A DNA stretch of 64,000 bases from Chelativorans sp. AA-79 (GCF_029457495.1 NZ_CP120361.1:868001-932000); one strand, 5' to 3'; positions 26,688 through 36,554 are shown, counted from the stretch's first letter. The notes: generated from the letters alone by a model not told the origin. Program-made: numbers and translations.

Positions 26688-27488
26688 ATGGTCACCGATC
26701 CGGAAAGCTCCATTCTCTCCACGGCGCCGCTCGAGGCCAGGGCCGAACCCATCCTGGACAGCGCCGAGGCGGAGCCCTTCTATTCCGAAGTTCTCGACGA
26801 ACTGCAGGAGACGGGCATACCCATTCTCGTAGCAGGCACTTTCGCGGTCTCCGCCTATACGGGCATTTCGCGCGTGACCAAGGACTTCGACGTCTTCTGC
26901 AAAGCGGGCGACTGGCCGCGCCTGCTTTCGCATTTCAAGGGTCGCGGCTACGACGTGTCCGTCGAGGACGAACGATGGATCGGCAAGGTTGGCCGCGGGC
27001 CGATCTTCTTCGACGTGATCTTCGCATCCTCGAACGGCACCACGCCCGTCTCGGACCTGTGGTTCGAACATTCCTGCGAAACCAGCCTGCTTGGGCATCC
27101 CGTGCGGCTGGTGGGCCCGACGGAGCTCGTCTGGTCGAAGCTCTTCATCCAGAACCGTGACCGCTATGACGGGGCGGATGTCGTGCATCTCATCCTGCGG
27201 GCGCATGACCGGATCGACTGGAAACGGCTCCTCCAGCACATGGAAGTGCATTGGGAGGTGCTGCTCATTCACCTCCTCAACTTCCGCTTCGTCTATCCGA
27301 GCGAGCGCGATCGCGTGCCGCGCTGGCTTCTCGAAGAGCTGCTGGACCGGCTGGCGCACCAGCGCCAGCTTCCGCCGCCGCAGGCGCGAATCTGCCGCGG
27401 GCGTATGCTTTCCAGCGCGGACTACGAGATCGACGTGCGCGAATGGGGCTTTGCCGACAATGACGGAGAAGTGGTGAGCAGCCGATGA
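26688..27488 (+). CDS. Nucleotidyltransferase-fold protein
   Basis: 266 residues with the minimal nucleotidyltransferase signature: a Gly-Thr pair at 50-51 (LVAGTFAVSAYTGISR), Asp66 and Asp68 in TKDFDVFC, and a third acid Asp109 in GPIFFDVIF. The C-terminal half is helical and ends ADYEIDVREWGFADNDGEV. Such proteins transfer NMP to proteins, RNA or antibiotics; the target is not known. It overlaps the next gene by 4 bases. Alternative reading as an AbiEii-like toxin is possible, but no matching antitoxin is adjacent. Confidence 0.75.
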   Translation: MVTDPESSILSTAPLEARAEPILDSAEAEPFYSEVLDELQETGIPILVAGTFAVSAYTGISRVTKDFDVFCKAGDWPRLLSHFKGRGYDVSVEDERWIGKVGRGPIFFDVIFASSNGTTPVSDLWFEHSCETSLLGHPVRLVGPTELVWSKLFIQNRDRYDGADVVHLILRAHDRIDWKRLLQHMEVHWEVLLIHLLNFRFVYPSERDRVPRWLLEELLDRLAHQRQLPPPQARICRGRMLSSADYEIDVREWGFADNDGEVVSSR

Positions 27489-28207
27489 ACGAGACGACCT
27501 CCGTGGTGCGGATCGCCGCCATCGGCGATCTTCACGTGAAAGAAGACGCGACGATCTCCTACCGCCAGATGTTCAACGAGATCGCGCGCAGTGCCGATAT
27601 CCTGGTGCTTGCCGGCGATCTCACCGATCTCGGCAAGCCGCGGGAGGCCGAGCTTCTGGCGGAAGACCTGCGCGGATGCGGCGTGCCCATCGTCGCCGTG
27701 CTCGGCAACCATGATTATGAATGCGAGGCGGTGGAGGAGGTCTCGCACATCCTGCGCGACGCGGGGGTCCACCTGCTCGACGGACAGACCGTGGAGCTGA
27801 AGGGCGTCGGCTTTGCGGGGGTGAAGGGGTTTGCCGGCGGTTTCGGCAAGCGCATGCTCGCGTCGTTCGGGGAACCCGCCATCAAGGCGATGGTGGGGGA
27901 ATCCATCAAGGAGGCGATGAAGCTCGAGAACGCCCTGCGGCAGGTGAAGGCGGACAAGTCGCTCGCCGTGCTGCACTACGCGCCGATCGCCGAGACGGTG
28001 GCCGGGGAGCCGGCCGAAATCTTCCCCTTCCTCGGCTCCGCCAGGCTCGGGGAGACGATCGACCGCTTCCAGGTGGGGGCGGTGGTGCACGGGCACGCCC
28101 ATCAAGGCACCTATCAGGGCCGGACAGGGACCGGCGTGCCGGTCTACAACGTGGCGCGCCATATCGAGAAGCCGGGCGGCCAGCCCTATGCGGTGATCGA
28201 GCTTTGA
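27485..28207 (+). CDS. Metallophosphoesterase
   Basis: 240-residue calcineurin-like phosphoesterase. Metal ligands are visible: AAIGDLHVKE with Asp15 and His17, GDLTD at 44-48, GNHD at 74-77, and GHAH near residue 199 (VVHGHAHQGTYQG). It should hydrolyse a phosphomono- or diester. Translationally coupled (ATGA) to the nucleotidyltransferase gene, which suggests opposing or sequential activity on the same substrate, for example adding and removing a nucleotide. This last idea is inference. Confidence 0.88.
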   Translation: MNETTSVVRIAAIGDLHVKEDATISYRQMFNEIARSADILVLAGDLTDLGKPREAELLAEDLRGCGVPIVAVLGNHDYECEAVEEVSHILRDAGVHLLDGQTVELKGVGFAGVKGFAGGFGKRMLASFGEPAIKAMVGESIKEAMKLENALRQVKADKSLAVLHYAPIAETVAGEPAEIFPFLGSARLGETIDRFQVGAVVHGHAHQGTYQGRTGTGVPVYNVARHIEKPGGQPYAVIEL

Positions 28208-28461
28208 AGGTGCCGCCGCCGGCCGCTCCGGCGGGGATAGATAACCGGCCATTTCTTCGGCCGGGAGAAAAATCGACGCCGGTCCCGGCACATGGTGCGG
28301 GCCGAAATGCGTAGAAGAGTCAATATGTTGGCCCGGACCTTTTCAGGACGGCCGTCCGCCTTCGCCTGCCCGCGAGCCTGCGCCGGGGCGTGAATCTTCT
28401 CCCCACCCGCCGCAGCCGTTGCAGAATGCGTGCCGATGAAGCCGGATGGAGAGGCGTGCAA

Positions 28462-29829
28462 ATGAGCGAAGAGACCCCGAACCTGAACCTCCCCTACATC
28501 ATGCCGTCCCAGGCGCAGAAGCACGTGACGCACAACGAGGCCATCCGGGCGCTCGACGCGCTGGTGCAGATCGGCGTGCTCGGGCGCGGGGTGCAGAGCC
28601 CGCCGGACGCGCCGGCGGAGGGCGCGCGCTATATCGTGGGGGACGCGCCCGCGGAGGGCTGGGAGGGCCAGGCGGGGCGGATCGCGGCCTTCCAGGACGG
28701 GGCCTGGGCCTTTTATGCGCCGCGCGCCGGCTGGCTCGCCTATGTCGCGTCGGAGAGCCTGCTCGTGGTGCATGACGGCGCGGAATGGCAGGCGGTGCGC
28801 AGCGGGCTTTCGACGGAGGACCTGCGGAACCTCGAGGGCGTGGGCGTCAATGCCGCGCCGGACGCGGTGAACCGGCTGGCGGTTTCCGCCCCCGCGACGC
28901 TGTTCAGCCACGAGGGCGCGGGGCACCAGGTGAAGGTGAACAAGAACGCCGCGGCGGACACGGCGAGCCTCCTGTTCCAGACCGGCTGGTCCGGCCGGGC
29001 GGAGATGGGCCTTGCGGGGAACGACGATTTCTCCGTCAAGGTGAGCGCGGACGGCGCGGCATGGTTCACGGGCCTGACCGTGCGCGGCGCCGATGGGGCG
29101 GTGGATGCGCCCGCGGGGCTGTCGGCCGGCGGAAACGCCGTCTGGCACGCCGGCAATTTCGCCCCGGGAGCGAAGCAGGACGCGCTCGACGGCGTGCGCG
29201 CGGTGGAGATGTTCCAGGCCAAGGCCAACGGCACCCTGCCCACCTATATCGATCTTCATACGGAAGCCGGCACGGATTACGAAACGCGGATCGTGCGCTG
29301 GAACAACAGCAATGCGACCAAGCCCGGCTGGTTCGAGATCGCCAATTCCGGTTCCGGCACGCTTTCGCTGACGCCTTCCGGCCCGGTCTGGAACACCTAC
29401 GCCATCGCGCGCGACGGCTCCTCGCCGCAGTTCGGCAATCAGGTGCGCCTTTCAGGAGAGGCGCCGACATTGCAGTTGACGGAGACGGACACGAACATTT
29501 CGTATCGGCTGATCGGCGACGTCGGGGCACTCTACATCCAGGCGGCCGCACCCTCCGGCAATGCAGGCATGATCCGCTTTTCCGGCTGGGCCAGCACGGA
29601 TATCGGCGCGCTTCAGGTGCGCTATGATGGCACGTTCAGGAATATCCATCATTCGGGCGCACCTATTAACCTGCGCGGCTATACCGTTGCAGAGCTGCCC
29701 AACGCGGCCAGTGTTGGGGCAGGCGCAATGGTCTTCGTGTCAGATGATGCAGGTAGTGCAGCGCCGGCGTTCTCCGATGGTGTTGGTTGGCGACGGATGG
29801 CTGACAACACTTTAATCAGCCCAACGTAG
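28462..29829 (+). CDS. DUF2793 phage-tail-like protein
   Basis: 455 residues. The N-terminus SEETPNLNLPYIMPSQAQKH then VTHNEAIRALDALVQIGVL is diagnostic of DUF2793, found in phage and gene-transfer-agent tail/fibre proteins of alphaproteobacteria. The C-terminal part is Gly/Ser-rich beta sequence ending TVAELPNAASVGAGAMVFVS, typical of receptor-binding fibre tips. The start after GGAGAGG is used rather than the upstream in-frame ATG. It is an isolated gene: no other phage structural gene is beside it, and the capsule glycosyltransferases follow on the opposite strand. Base composition drops at its 3' end. Confidence 0.82.
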   Translation: MSEETPNLNLPYIMPSQAQKHVTHNEAIRALDALVQIGVLGRGVQSPPDAPAEGARYIVGDAPAEGWEGQAGRIAAFQDGAWAFYAPRAGWLAYVASESLLVVHDGAEWQAVRSGLSTEDLRNLEGVGVNAAPDAVNRLAVSAPATLFSHEGAGHQVKVNKNAAADTASLLFQTGWSGRAEMGLAGNDDFSVKVSADGAAWFTGLTVRGADGAVDAPAGLSAGGNAVWHAGNFAPGAKQDALDGVRAVEMFQAKANGTLPTYIDLHTEAGTDYETRIVRWNNSNATKPGWFEIANSGSGTLSLTPSGPVWNTYAIARDGSSPQFGNQVRLSGEAPTLQLTETDTNISYRLIGDVGALYIQAAAPSGNAGMIRFSGWASTDIGALQVRYDGTFRNIHHSGAPINLRGYTVAELPNAASVGAGAMVFVSDDAGSAAPAFSDGVGWRRMADNTLISPT

Positions 29830-29842
29830 GCTGTTCACTAAC

Positions 29843-31036
29843 TCAAATCGAGGCATAGAGATCGATGTACTTGCCAACCTGCGTTTCCCAAGTGGGGATA
29901 CTATCCTTATGGGGATTGGAGTAGGCACTCCAATCCACCGTTGATATTGTACTCACGTGCGAATGTGCAGTCTCCATATCAACAGCAAACGTGTCGAACT
30001 TATTTCCGTTCACACCGTCTATAACGGCATCAGCTTGCGCTCCACCACTTGATGTAAGTACCCACTTGTCTCGGATTAGGGCCTCTCTGACTACAAGACC
30101 GTACGACTCAGGTACCCTAGATGGAGCAATGATCACATCAACAATATCGTAGAATTCTTCTATGCGAGAGTGTTCCATAGACTTTATGAATTCGATTCTG
30201 TTATCTCCGAACCCGTTATCTAGAATGCTGTCTAATTGGTACTTTCCATTCATGTTCGATACAACCAGGAACCGGCAATTCGCCGGTGCTCGAACTGCGA
30301 TATCGATCACTATATCAATCCCCTTGTGAGCGGCATCTCCGCCAAGATAGCCGAGATATACGATCCCCGTTTGCTTCCAGGGCGCGGGCTTCACTGGGCG
30401 CGGAACATCCACTCCATTCTCGATGACATGGACGTTATTACCAATCATCCCACTGTTCTCGTACAGGTCCCGCATGTAATTGGAGACGTGTACGACGGCG
30501 TCGAAGCTGGTATATACCCCTTTCAGAATCTCTGATCGCGCCGTCATATCAAAAGCATTCGCCGTGCAGTAAAGGCACGTGGCTTGGTCAATTCTCTTTA
30601 ATTGTCCACAGAATACTTGGTCCTCATGCCACAGAAACTGCCTCTCGCAAAGCCACCAGTTATCGTGAACGGTAACTATACACTGTATGCCGAGGTTCTT
30701 GACGGATTGGACCATCTCTATTCCCATAGTTTGTATGGAATGGAAATGTACAAAGTCCGGACTGTATTTTTGACAAACTCTGACTACACATTCGGCAACA
30801 ATAGAATTTCTATGATATGATACGTAGCTGCTAGGCTTTGAAATTGTCATAACTATCGATACGATATTATCGGAAATTGTGTGTTCTTCCAGAGATATGG
30901 CATCTCCGTATCTGACGGAGAAGAGAATTACCTGGGCACTCTTTTCTATTCCTTTAGCGATATGCTCCGCAACAATGCTTCCGCCTCCAGTTAAATATGG
31001 AGAAAAATGCACGTTAACAAACAGTATCGTTTTCAT
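29843..31036 (-). CDS. Glycosyltransferase family 4
   Basis: 397-residue GT-B enzyme: TILFVNVHFSPYLTGGGSIV at the N-terminus, VTVHDNWWLCERQFLW, a donor site with IVYLGYLGGDAAHKGIDIVI and APSRVPESYGLVVREALIRD (Glu-x7-Glu). Cys-rich QATCLYCTANAFD is a segment often seen in such capsule enzymes. The gene is visibly AT-richer than its neighbours, with codons such as ATA and TTA unlike those nearby, so it was probably acquired recently. Overlaps the upstream gene by 4 bases. Confidence 0.85.
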   Translation of the reverse strand: MKTILFVNVHFSPYLTGGGSIVAEHIAKGIEKSAQVILFSVRYGDAISLEEHTISDNIVSIVMTISKPSSYVSYHRNSIVAECVVRVCQKYSPDFVHFHSIQTMGIEMVQSVKNLGIQCIVTVHDNWWLCERQFLWHEDQVFCGQLKRIDQATCLYCTANAFDMTARSEILKGVYTSFDAVVHVSNYMRDLYENSGMIGNNVHVIENGVDVPRPVKPAPWKQTGIVYLGYLGGDAAHKGIDIVIDIAVRAPANCRFLVVSNMNGKYQLDSILDNGFGDNRIEFIKSMEHSRIEEFYDIVDVIIAPSRVPESYGLVVREALIRDKWVLTSSGGAQADAVIDGVNGNKFDTFAVDMETAHSHVSTISTVDWSAYSNPHKDSIPTWETQVGKYIDLYASI

Positions 31037-32253
31037 CGTAGAACGCCTTTAACATACCCTTCGGACACATTCGGAAGATAAAGGTCAGAACTGACAATCC
31101 TTTGTATTCTGTCCTTTAGTGTAGCGCGAACGTCGTTATATTCTTTCTTCTTTCTGACAACATCAAGGAAAAGTTCTACGGCATCACCTTTCTCATCGAT
31201 AAAATGAACAGATTCGTAGGCCTGTAGCTCATCTTTCACATGTATAAATTCGGGATGCTTCGAGCAGAATACATCCATTGCGAGAAGAAAGCCTTCCTGC
31301 ACCCGTATTGCGCTCTTGCACCGGTTAAACGGATGATCAGCTAGCGGGATTACTGTTGCCGGAAAGCGAGCCATTCGAAAAAGATGAGGAAGGTAATTAA
31401 GCGGGGGTAGATTTCTTACTCGATCCTTTCGATCTTTGAGCCATTCAACATTTGGTGGCGGTCCGGCTAAAGATAAAATTAAATCCTTATTACACTCCAT
31501 CACACTTTCTATTAACGTTCGAGATTCGTCCAAATCCTTTTCAATGCCGGATGAAAGAGACGTCATTATAACATTTTCAGTAAGTTTTACGTTCCACGTC
31601 TGTTCTGCATAATATTTTGCAACAGATATATGCTGGTCATCAATCAAATTTCTCCAGAGAACAATTTCCTTCGCATATTTTGATGCGAGATTCGCTATTG
31701 GGTGGGTGGAGGCACAATATACGTGGGATTGCCGAAGCATCTCTTGATAGAATGGAATCGCAGTATAGAAGCTTTTTACCAATTGAGTTGGTAATCCTGC
31801 TAGTCCTTGATTCAGGTCTAAGGCTTCTTTCGAAAAAATTGCATCATCGACGTCAAGAATAACTTTCCCGCATTGGCCCGCATACCTCATCCTCTGGATA
31901 GAATTTTCGTTGGGTTCAGGCCGCTGGAAGAGAAAGTGGGTGTATCCGTTTAGCTCCGAAGTAGATGTCAATTCATTTTCTGGGATCACTTCGTATTGTA
32001 TATCCCTTCTTCGGAGCGCCTCTATCTTCTGCTGAACCCTATAGCGAACGCACTGACGCAAATAAGGGTTATATATGATCAAGACGGACGGCCTACTTTT
32101 CAAATTGGGAAGTGGTAGGCGGTTGAGGGCACTTGCGTTGAATTTTGCGCTGACCAGGGCTCCCGCACGCGATGCGCGTAAAATGGCCTTTCGATTACTC
32201 TCCCGCTTTAGGAAGTTAGCGATCGCAATTGCATTTTTGACGCGCCGGTACAC
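31033..32253 (-). CDS. Putative glycosyltransferase, 406 aa
   Basis: 406 residues. Features: RPSVLIIYNPYLRQCVRYRV, VILDVDDAIFSKEALDL and YCASTHPIANLASKYAKEIV, a layout seen in GT-B-like proteins of O-antigen and capsule clusters (the DVDDA motif is common in them), though the Glu-x7-Glu donor motif is not obvious. It is AT-rich like both neighbours and overlaps the next gene by 4 bases. Confident as a real gene; the function is a family-level guess. Confidence 0.7.
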   Translation of the reverse strand: MYRRVKNAIAIANFLKRESNRKAILRASRAGALVSAKFNASALNRLPLPNLKSRPSVLIIYNPYLRQCVRYRVQQKIEALRRRDIQYEVIPENELTSTSELNGYTHFLFQRPEPNENSIQRMRYAGQCGKVILDVDDAIFSKEALDLNQGLAGLPTQLVKSFYTAIPFYQEMLRQSHVYCASTHPIANLASKYAKEIVLWRNLIDDQHISVAKYYAEQTWNVKLTENVIMTSLSSGIEKDLDESRTLIESVMECNKDLILSLAGPPPNVEWLKDRKDRVRNLPPLNYLPHLFRMARFPATVIPLADHPFNRCKSAIRVQEGFLLAMDVFCSKHPEFIHVKDELQAYESVHFIDEKGDAVELFLDVVRKKKEYNDVRATLKDRIQRIVSSDLYLPNVSEGYVKGVLR

Positions 32254-32263
32254 AGCTTCAATC

Positions 32264-33118
32264 CTAGTGCTTTGAGCGGTTCACAGCCCAAGCTGGGGGC
32301 AGGGTCCCCAGAAGATCCTGTAGCTCGGCATAAATGGGTTCATATGCTTCCGTTAATTTTCCGAGAAGCTCACGAGAGAACTTCTTTTGTGGCCCTTCAT
32401 TAATTGATTTTGATAAGGACTCTGAATAGGCTATCTTTACTCCCAAGAATTCAGATAGGTCCTTTGCGAAAGCGTCTTTATCAGACATTATTTCTTCGAA
32501 TATGTAATATCTGAATTGCTCCCTGGGGAAGACAGACAAAATGTTATTTATTGTCTCTGAGTAGCTCGATCTCTTATACACGTCCGTCTTTTTTGCGAAA
32601 TCTAATATTTCTTTATTCGATATACGGTCGATGCGCTTATTTTGTCCCGAAAACATCATCTCAAATTTCAGGTGCGACAATGTTCTTTGAACGGGGTCGC
32701 GCATTATAAAAGTTATTCTTGTATCTGGATCGAATTTTTTGACATGCTCCCAGCCTGAGACCGGCAAATGACAATAGGTGTTTGATAGATCTGCTATATA
32801 TTTCGCGTCCTCGTAGTTTTGAAAAAGACTGTAGTACCAATAGTCATCTATATCTTTCCTTAGATAATAAGATAACCATGAAAATAAATCAGACAATTCT
32901 TTATTGCTTACATTCTCGGACATTGATGAAATTATTCTGCTTACCCTTCCTTTTCGCGCATCGTAGCCTATCAGCTTATATTCTGTGTGAACATAGCTAA
33001 AGTAATCGACTTCCTTTACGGGAGTGGTCATGATTCTCTTGTTGCTCTTTAAAAGGTGCAGCAGCCAGGTTGTTCCGGCTTTCATTGCTCCAGCATTGAT
33101 ATAAAGTCGCGGCCTCAT
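32264..33118 (-). CDS. Sulfotransferase (PAPS-dependent)
   Basis: 284 residues. The 5'-phosphosulfate loop is INAGAMKAGTTWLLHLLK (residues 7-24, with Lys-Ala-Gly-Thr-Thr) and the 3'-phosphate element is FIMRDPVQRTLSHLKFE. The rest is rich in Lys, Ile and Asn, matching the low GC. It resembles the heparan-type sulfotransferase family, so it may put sulfate on capsular sugar or a lipid-linked acceptor. It needs PAPS, whose synthesis is not encoded here. First gene of a probable sulfotransferase-GT-GT operon, gaps of 10 and -4 bases. Confidence 0.85.
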   Translation of the reverse strand: MRPRLYINAGAMKAGTTWLLHLLKSNKRIMTTPVKEVDYFSYVHTEYKLIGYDARKGRVSRIISSMSENVSNKELSDLFSWLSYYLRKDIDDYWYYSLFQNYEDAKYIADLSNTYCHLPVSGWEHVKKFDPDTRITFIMRDPVQRTLSHLKFEMMFSGQNKRIDRISNKEILDFAKKTDVYKRSSYSETINNILSVFPREQFRYYIFEEIMSDKDAFAKDLSEFLGVKIAYSESLSKSINEGPQKKFSRELLGKLTEAYEPIYAELQDLLGTLPPAWAVNRSKH

Positions 33119-33160
33119 TGGTTGCCCCTTATGAAACTAAAGTTCGCTGTTGATTGGACG

Positions 33161-34048
33161 TTAGCTTGCGTCCGTAAAGGCGCCTACCACAGCCGCAATC
33201 GCCTCCCGCCAATCAGGCATCGCAAAGCCAAAGGCCTCGGCAAAACGGTCGCAGGCGAGGCGGGAGTTGGGTGGGCGGGCGGCTTTGGTGGGAAAGTCCG
33301 CGGTGGCGATCGGAACCACGCGGGCGTGAGGGCCGCCGCGGCGGCGGCTTTCCTCGAAGATGTGGGCGGCGAAGTCGTGCCAGCCGGCCGCGCCGGTGCC
33401 GGCAAGGTGATAGGTCGTGCCCCATCCGGCCGCCGTTCCGCCGCGGCGCGCCTCGATGGCGGCGAGCAGGCCGTCGGCGATGTCGAGCGCGGAGGTGGGA
33501 TTGCCCGTCTGGTCCGACACGACGTGCACCTCGCTTCGCGTTTCGGCGAGCTTCAGCATGGTCTTCAGGAAATTCCGCCCATAGGGGCTGTAGACCCAGG
33601 CGGTGCGCAGGATCAGATGATCCGGGTTTTCCCGGCGCACCGCCTCTTCGCCGGCAAGCTTGCTTGCGCCATAGACCGAAAGCGGATTGACGGCATCATC
33701 CTCCCGGTAGGGCCGGCCGAGCGCACCGTCGAACACATAGTCGGTGGAGATCTGCACCAAGGGGAGGCCGCGCGCCACCGCCGCCCGCGCCAGGAGGCCG
33801 GGCGCCTCGGCATTGACGGCATGGGCGACCGCGGGCTCGTCCTCGGCCTGGTCGACAGCGGTATAGGCGGCGGCGTTCACCACGAGGTCGGGCGCATGGC
33901 GAGCAAGCGCCGGCTCGATCGTGCGCGGGTCGGCCAGGTCCAGCTCGGGCCGGCCGACGGCGAGGAGGGTCAGGCCCGGATGCGCCGCCGCACGGTCGAG
34001 CAAACTTTGCACGAGCTGGCCGTGTTTTCCCGTCACCAGAACCTTCAT
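33161..34048 (-). CDS. rfbD: dTDP-4-dehydrorhamnose reductase
   Basis: 295 residues; last step of dTDP-L-rhamnose synthesis. MKVLVTGKHGQLVQSLLDRA at the start, DYVFDGALGRPYREDDA, and the YGASKLAGEEAV catalytic pair (Tyr-x3-Lys). The ATG at 34048 is chosen because it gives the family N-terminus; an upstream in-frame ATG gives 12 extra unusual residues. Follows rfbB by 7 bases. Confidence 0.95.
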   Translation of the reverse strand: MKVLVTGKHGQLVQSLLDRAAAHPGLTLLAVGRPELDLADPRTIEPALARHAPDLVVNAAAYTAVDQAEDEPAVAHAVNAEAPGLLARAAVARGLPLVQISTDYVFDGALGRPYREDDAVNPLSVYGASKLAGEEAVRRENPDHLILRTAWVYSPYGRNFLKTMLKLAETRSEVHVVSDQTGNPTSALDIADGLLAAIEARRGGTAAGWGTTYHLAGTGAAGWHDFAAHIFEESRRRGGPHARVVPIATADFPTKAARPPNSRLACDRFAEAFGFAMPDWREAIAAVVGAFTDAS

Positions 34049-34055
34049 CACCGCC

Positions 34056-35114
34056 TCATGCCGCGCCCAATCTTTCGCCGGCATAGGCGCCCTCGCGAAT
34101 GGGCCGCCACCACCAGGGATTGGAAAGATACCAGTCGACGGTCCTTTCCAGCCCCGCCTCGAAGCTCACCGACGGCTTCCAGCCGAGCTCGCGGCCAATC
34201 TTGCCCGCATCGATGGCATAGCGCCGGTCGTGGCCGGGCCGATCCCGCACGAAGGCGATGAGGTCGCGGTGCGATTTGCCCGCGCGGCGGGGACGGCGCG
34301 CATCGAGCACGTCGCAAATGGCCTCCACCACGGCAAGATTCGTGCGCTCTGCATTGCCGCCGATCGCATAGCTCTCGCCGACACTCCCATGCCGGAAGAC
34401 GAGCTCCAGCGCGCGGGCATGATCCTCGACGAAAAGCCAGTCGCGCACATTCGCGCCGCTGCCATAGACGGGAAGCTGCTTCTCTTCCAGCCCGTTGAGG
34501 ATGGCGAGCGGGATGAGCTTTTCGGGGAAGTGGAAGGGGCCGTAATTGTTCGAGCAGTTGGAGAGCACCACCGGCAGCCCGTAAGTGGCGTGCCAGGCGC
34601 GCACCAGATGGTCGGACGCCGCCTTCGACGCGGAATAGGGGGAGGACGGCGCATAAGGCGTCGTCTCGTCGAACTTCCTGGCGGGATCGAAAGGCAGATC
34701 GCCGAACACCTCGTCGGTGGAGACATGGTGGAAGCGGAAGCGCGCCTTGCGCTCCCCTTCGAGCGTGCGCCAGTATTCGAGCGCGGCGTTGAGGAGCTGG
34801 AACGTGCCGACGATATTGGTCTCGATAAAGGCGGAAGGGCCGTCGATCGAGCGGTCCACATGGCTTTCGGCGGCGAGATGCATGATGCCGTCGACGGCGA
34901 AGCGGGCAAGGATCTCGCCCATGGCGCGCCCGTCGCAGATATCGGCGCGCACAAAGTGATAGTTCGGCCGGCCCTGAATGGCCCTGAGCGAACCCGGATT
35001 GCCGGCATAGGTGAGCTTGTCGACATTGACGACGGTGTTGTTCGGGTCCGCAGCCAGACGGCGGCAAACCGCCGATCCGATAAAACCGGCACCTCCGGTG
35101 ACGAGGATCCTCAT
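34056..35114 (-). CDS. rfbB: dTDP-glucose 4,6-dehydratase
   Basis: 352 residues; converts dTDP-glucose to dTDP-4-keto-6-deoxyglucose with bound [50 protein letters not shown] with the catalytic Thr-Asp-Glu, and [15 protein letters not shown] with Tyr-x3-Lys. All signatures are complete. Start codon overlaps the rfbC stop (ATGA), so rfbC and rfbB are translationally coupled. Confidence 0.97.
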   Translation of the reverse strand: MRILVTGGAGFIGSAVCRRLAADPNNTVVNVDKLTYAGNPGSLRAIQGRPNYHFVRADICDGRAMGEILARFAVDGIMHLAAESHVDRSIDGPSAFIETNIVGTFQLLNAALEYWRTLEGERKARFRFHHVSTDEVFGDLPFDPARKFDETTPYAPSSPYSASKAASDHLVRAWHATYGLPVVLSNCSNNYGPFHFPEKLIPLAILNGLEEKQLPVYGSGANVRDWLFVEDHARALELVFRHGSVGESYAIGGNAERTNLAVVEAICDVLDARRPRRAGKSHRDLIAFVRDRPGHDRRYAIDAGKIGRELGWKPSVSFEAGLERTVDWYLSNPWWWRPIREGAYAGERLGAA

Positions 35115-35680
35115 GCGGCCGCTCCATAACGAAAGCCCGTGTCCAGCCCGGCCAGGAGCGGCGCCGCCCGGTCCTTTGGCGAGAGCAGCGGTGTGAACCC
35201 TGCCGGCCAATCGATGCCGATCGCCGGATCGTCGAAGCGGATGGCGCAATCATGATCGCGCGAATAGGGCGCGGTGACCTTGTAGGTCACCTCCGTCTCC
35301 GGCTCGATGGTCATGAAGCCATGGGCGAAACCCCTGGGCACCAGGAGCTGGTTCCATCTGGCCGCCGACAATTCCACGCCGACCCATTGCCCGAAGGTGG
35401 GCGAGCCGGCGCGGATATCGACCGCCACGTCGAAGACGGCGCCGCGCACCACGCGCACCAGCTTGTCCTGCGCGAAGGGCGGCTTCTGAAAATGCAGGCC
35501 GCGAACGGTGCCGGGCGAGATGGAGAGCGAATGGTTGTCCTGCACGAAATCCAGCCGGATCCCCGCCGCCGCAAGATCGCCCGCATTGTAGGTCTCGGAG
35601 AAGAATCCGCGCTCGTCGGCAAACCTTCTCGGCACGATCTCCAGAACGCCTTCCAGGCCGAGCGCGCGGATCTCAGGCAT
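35111..35680 (-). CDS. rfbC: dTDP-4-dehydrorhamnose 3,5-epimerase
   Basis: 189-residue cupin-type epimerase: [39 protein letters not shown] with catalytic His63, and [18 protein letters not shown]. Normal length. Order on the strand is rfbA-rfbC-rfbB-rfbD, with short overlaps throughout, so the four enzymes needed for dTDP-rhamnose are one operon. Confidence 0.96.
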   Translation of the reverse strand: MPEIRALGLEGVLEIVPRRFADERGFFSETYNAGDLAAAGIRLDFVQDNHSLSISPGTVRGLHFQKPPFAQDKLVRVVRGAVFDVAVDIRAGSPTFGQWVGVELSAARWNQLLVPRGFAHGFMTIEPETEVTYKVTAPYSRDHDCAIRFDDPAIGIDWPAGFTPLLSPKDRAAPLLAGLDTGFRYGAAA

Positions 35681-36554
35681 GTTCGAGCTCCTCTGCGCAG
35701 CGGATCACATAGGCGGCATAGGCTTCGTTTTTCATCGCCCGCGCCCTGTCGACTGCAGCCTGGGGCGCGAGCCAGCCCATATGCAGCGCGATCTCCTCGG
35801 GGCAGGCGATCTTGATGCCTTGCCGGTGCTCCATGGTCCTCACGAAGGATGCGGCCTCGTGCAGGCTGTCGGGCGTGCCCGTGTCGAGCCACGCATAGCC
35901 GCGTCCGAGACGCTCCACGACGAGATCGCCGCGCCGGAGATAGGCCCTGTTCACGTCGGTGATTTCCAACTCGCCGCGCGCCGAAGGCTTCACCTCGGCA
36001 GCGATGTCCGCGACGTCCTCGTCATAAAAATAGAGGCCGGTGACCGCCCAGTCCGATTTCGGTTCGCGGGGCTTCTCCTCGATGTCGAAGGCGAGCATCG
36101 TCTCGGGATCGAAACTGACGACGCCATAGCGCTGCGGGTCCGCCACCCGATAGGCGAAAATGCTGGCGCCGCGGGTCCTGGCCGCAGCCGCCTGGCACTT
36201 GGCGGCAAGCCCGCTGCCGTAGAAGATGTTGTCGCCCAGGATGAGGGCGGAGGGGCCCGAACGCAGGAAGGACCTGCCGATGACGAAAGCTTCCGCAAGC
36301 CCATTCGGCCGGGCCTGCTCGGCGTAGCTGAAATCGAGGCCGAAAGCGCTGCCGTCTCCGAGGAGCATGCGAAAGGCGGGCAGATCGCGCGGCGTGGAGA
36401 TGATCAGGATTTCTCTTATGCCCGCCAGCATCAGGACGCTCAGCGGGTAGTATATCATCGGTTTGTCGTAGAGCGGCAGCATCTGCTTGGAGACGGCCGT
36501 CGTCATGGGGTGCAGCCGCGTTCCGCTTCCGCCTGCCAGTATAATGCCCTTCAT
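35673..36554 (-). CDS. rfbA: Glucose-1-phosphate thymidylyltransferase
   Basis: 293 residues; makes dTDP-glucose from dTTP and glucose-1-phosphate. The signature [20 protein letters not shown] is at residues 3-22, followed by [20 protein letters not shown] and [11 protein letters not shown]. The start MKGIILAGG is used rather than an upstream in-frame ATG. Its end overlaps rfbC by 8 bases. The 292-base space to the next gene holds the likely promoter; I saw no clear -35/-10 there. Confidence 0.96.
   Translation of the reverse strand: MKGIILAGGSGTRLHPMTTAVSKQMLPLYDKPMIYYPLSVLMLAGIREILIISTPRDLPAFRMLLGDGSAFGLDFSYAEQARPNGLAEAFVIGRSFLRSGPSALILGDNIFYGSGLAAKCQAAAARTRGASIFAYRVADPQRYGVVSFDPETMLAFDIEEKPREPKSDWAVTGLYFYDEDVADIAAEVKPSARGELEITDVNRAYLRRGDLVVERLGRGYAWLDTGTPDSLHEAASFVRTMEHRQGIKIACPEEIALHMGWLAPQAAVDRARAMKNEAYAAYVIRCAEELEHA

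Noticed and set aside
30236..30535. 99-codon plus-strand frame in the AT-rich glycosyltransferase gene
   Set aside because: Antisense to an intact glycosyltransferase with clear motifs; no start signal.
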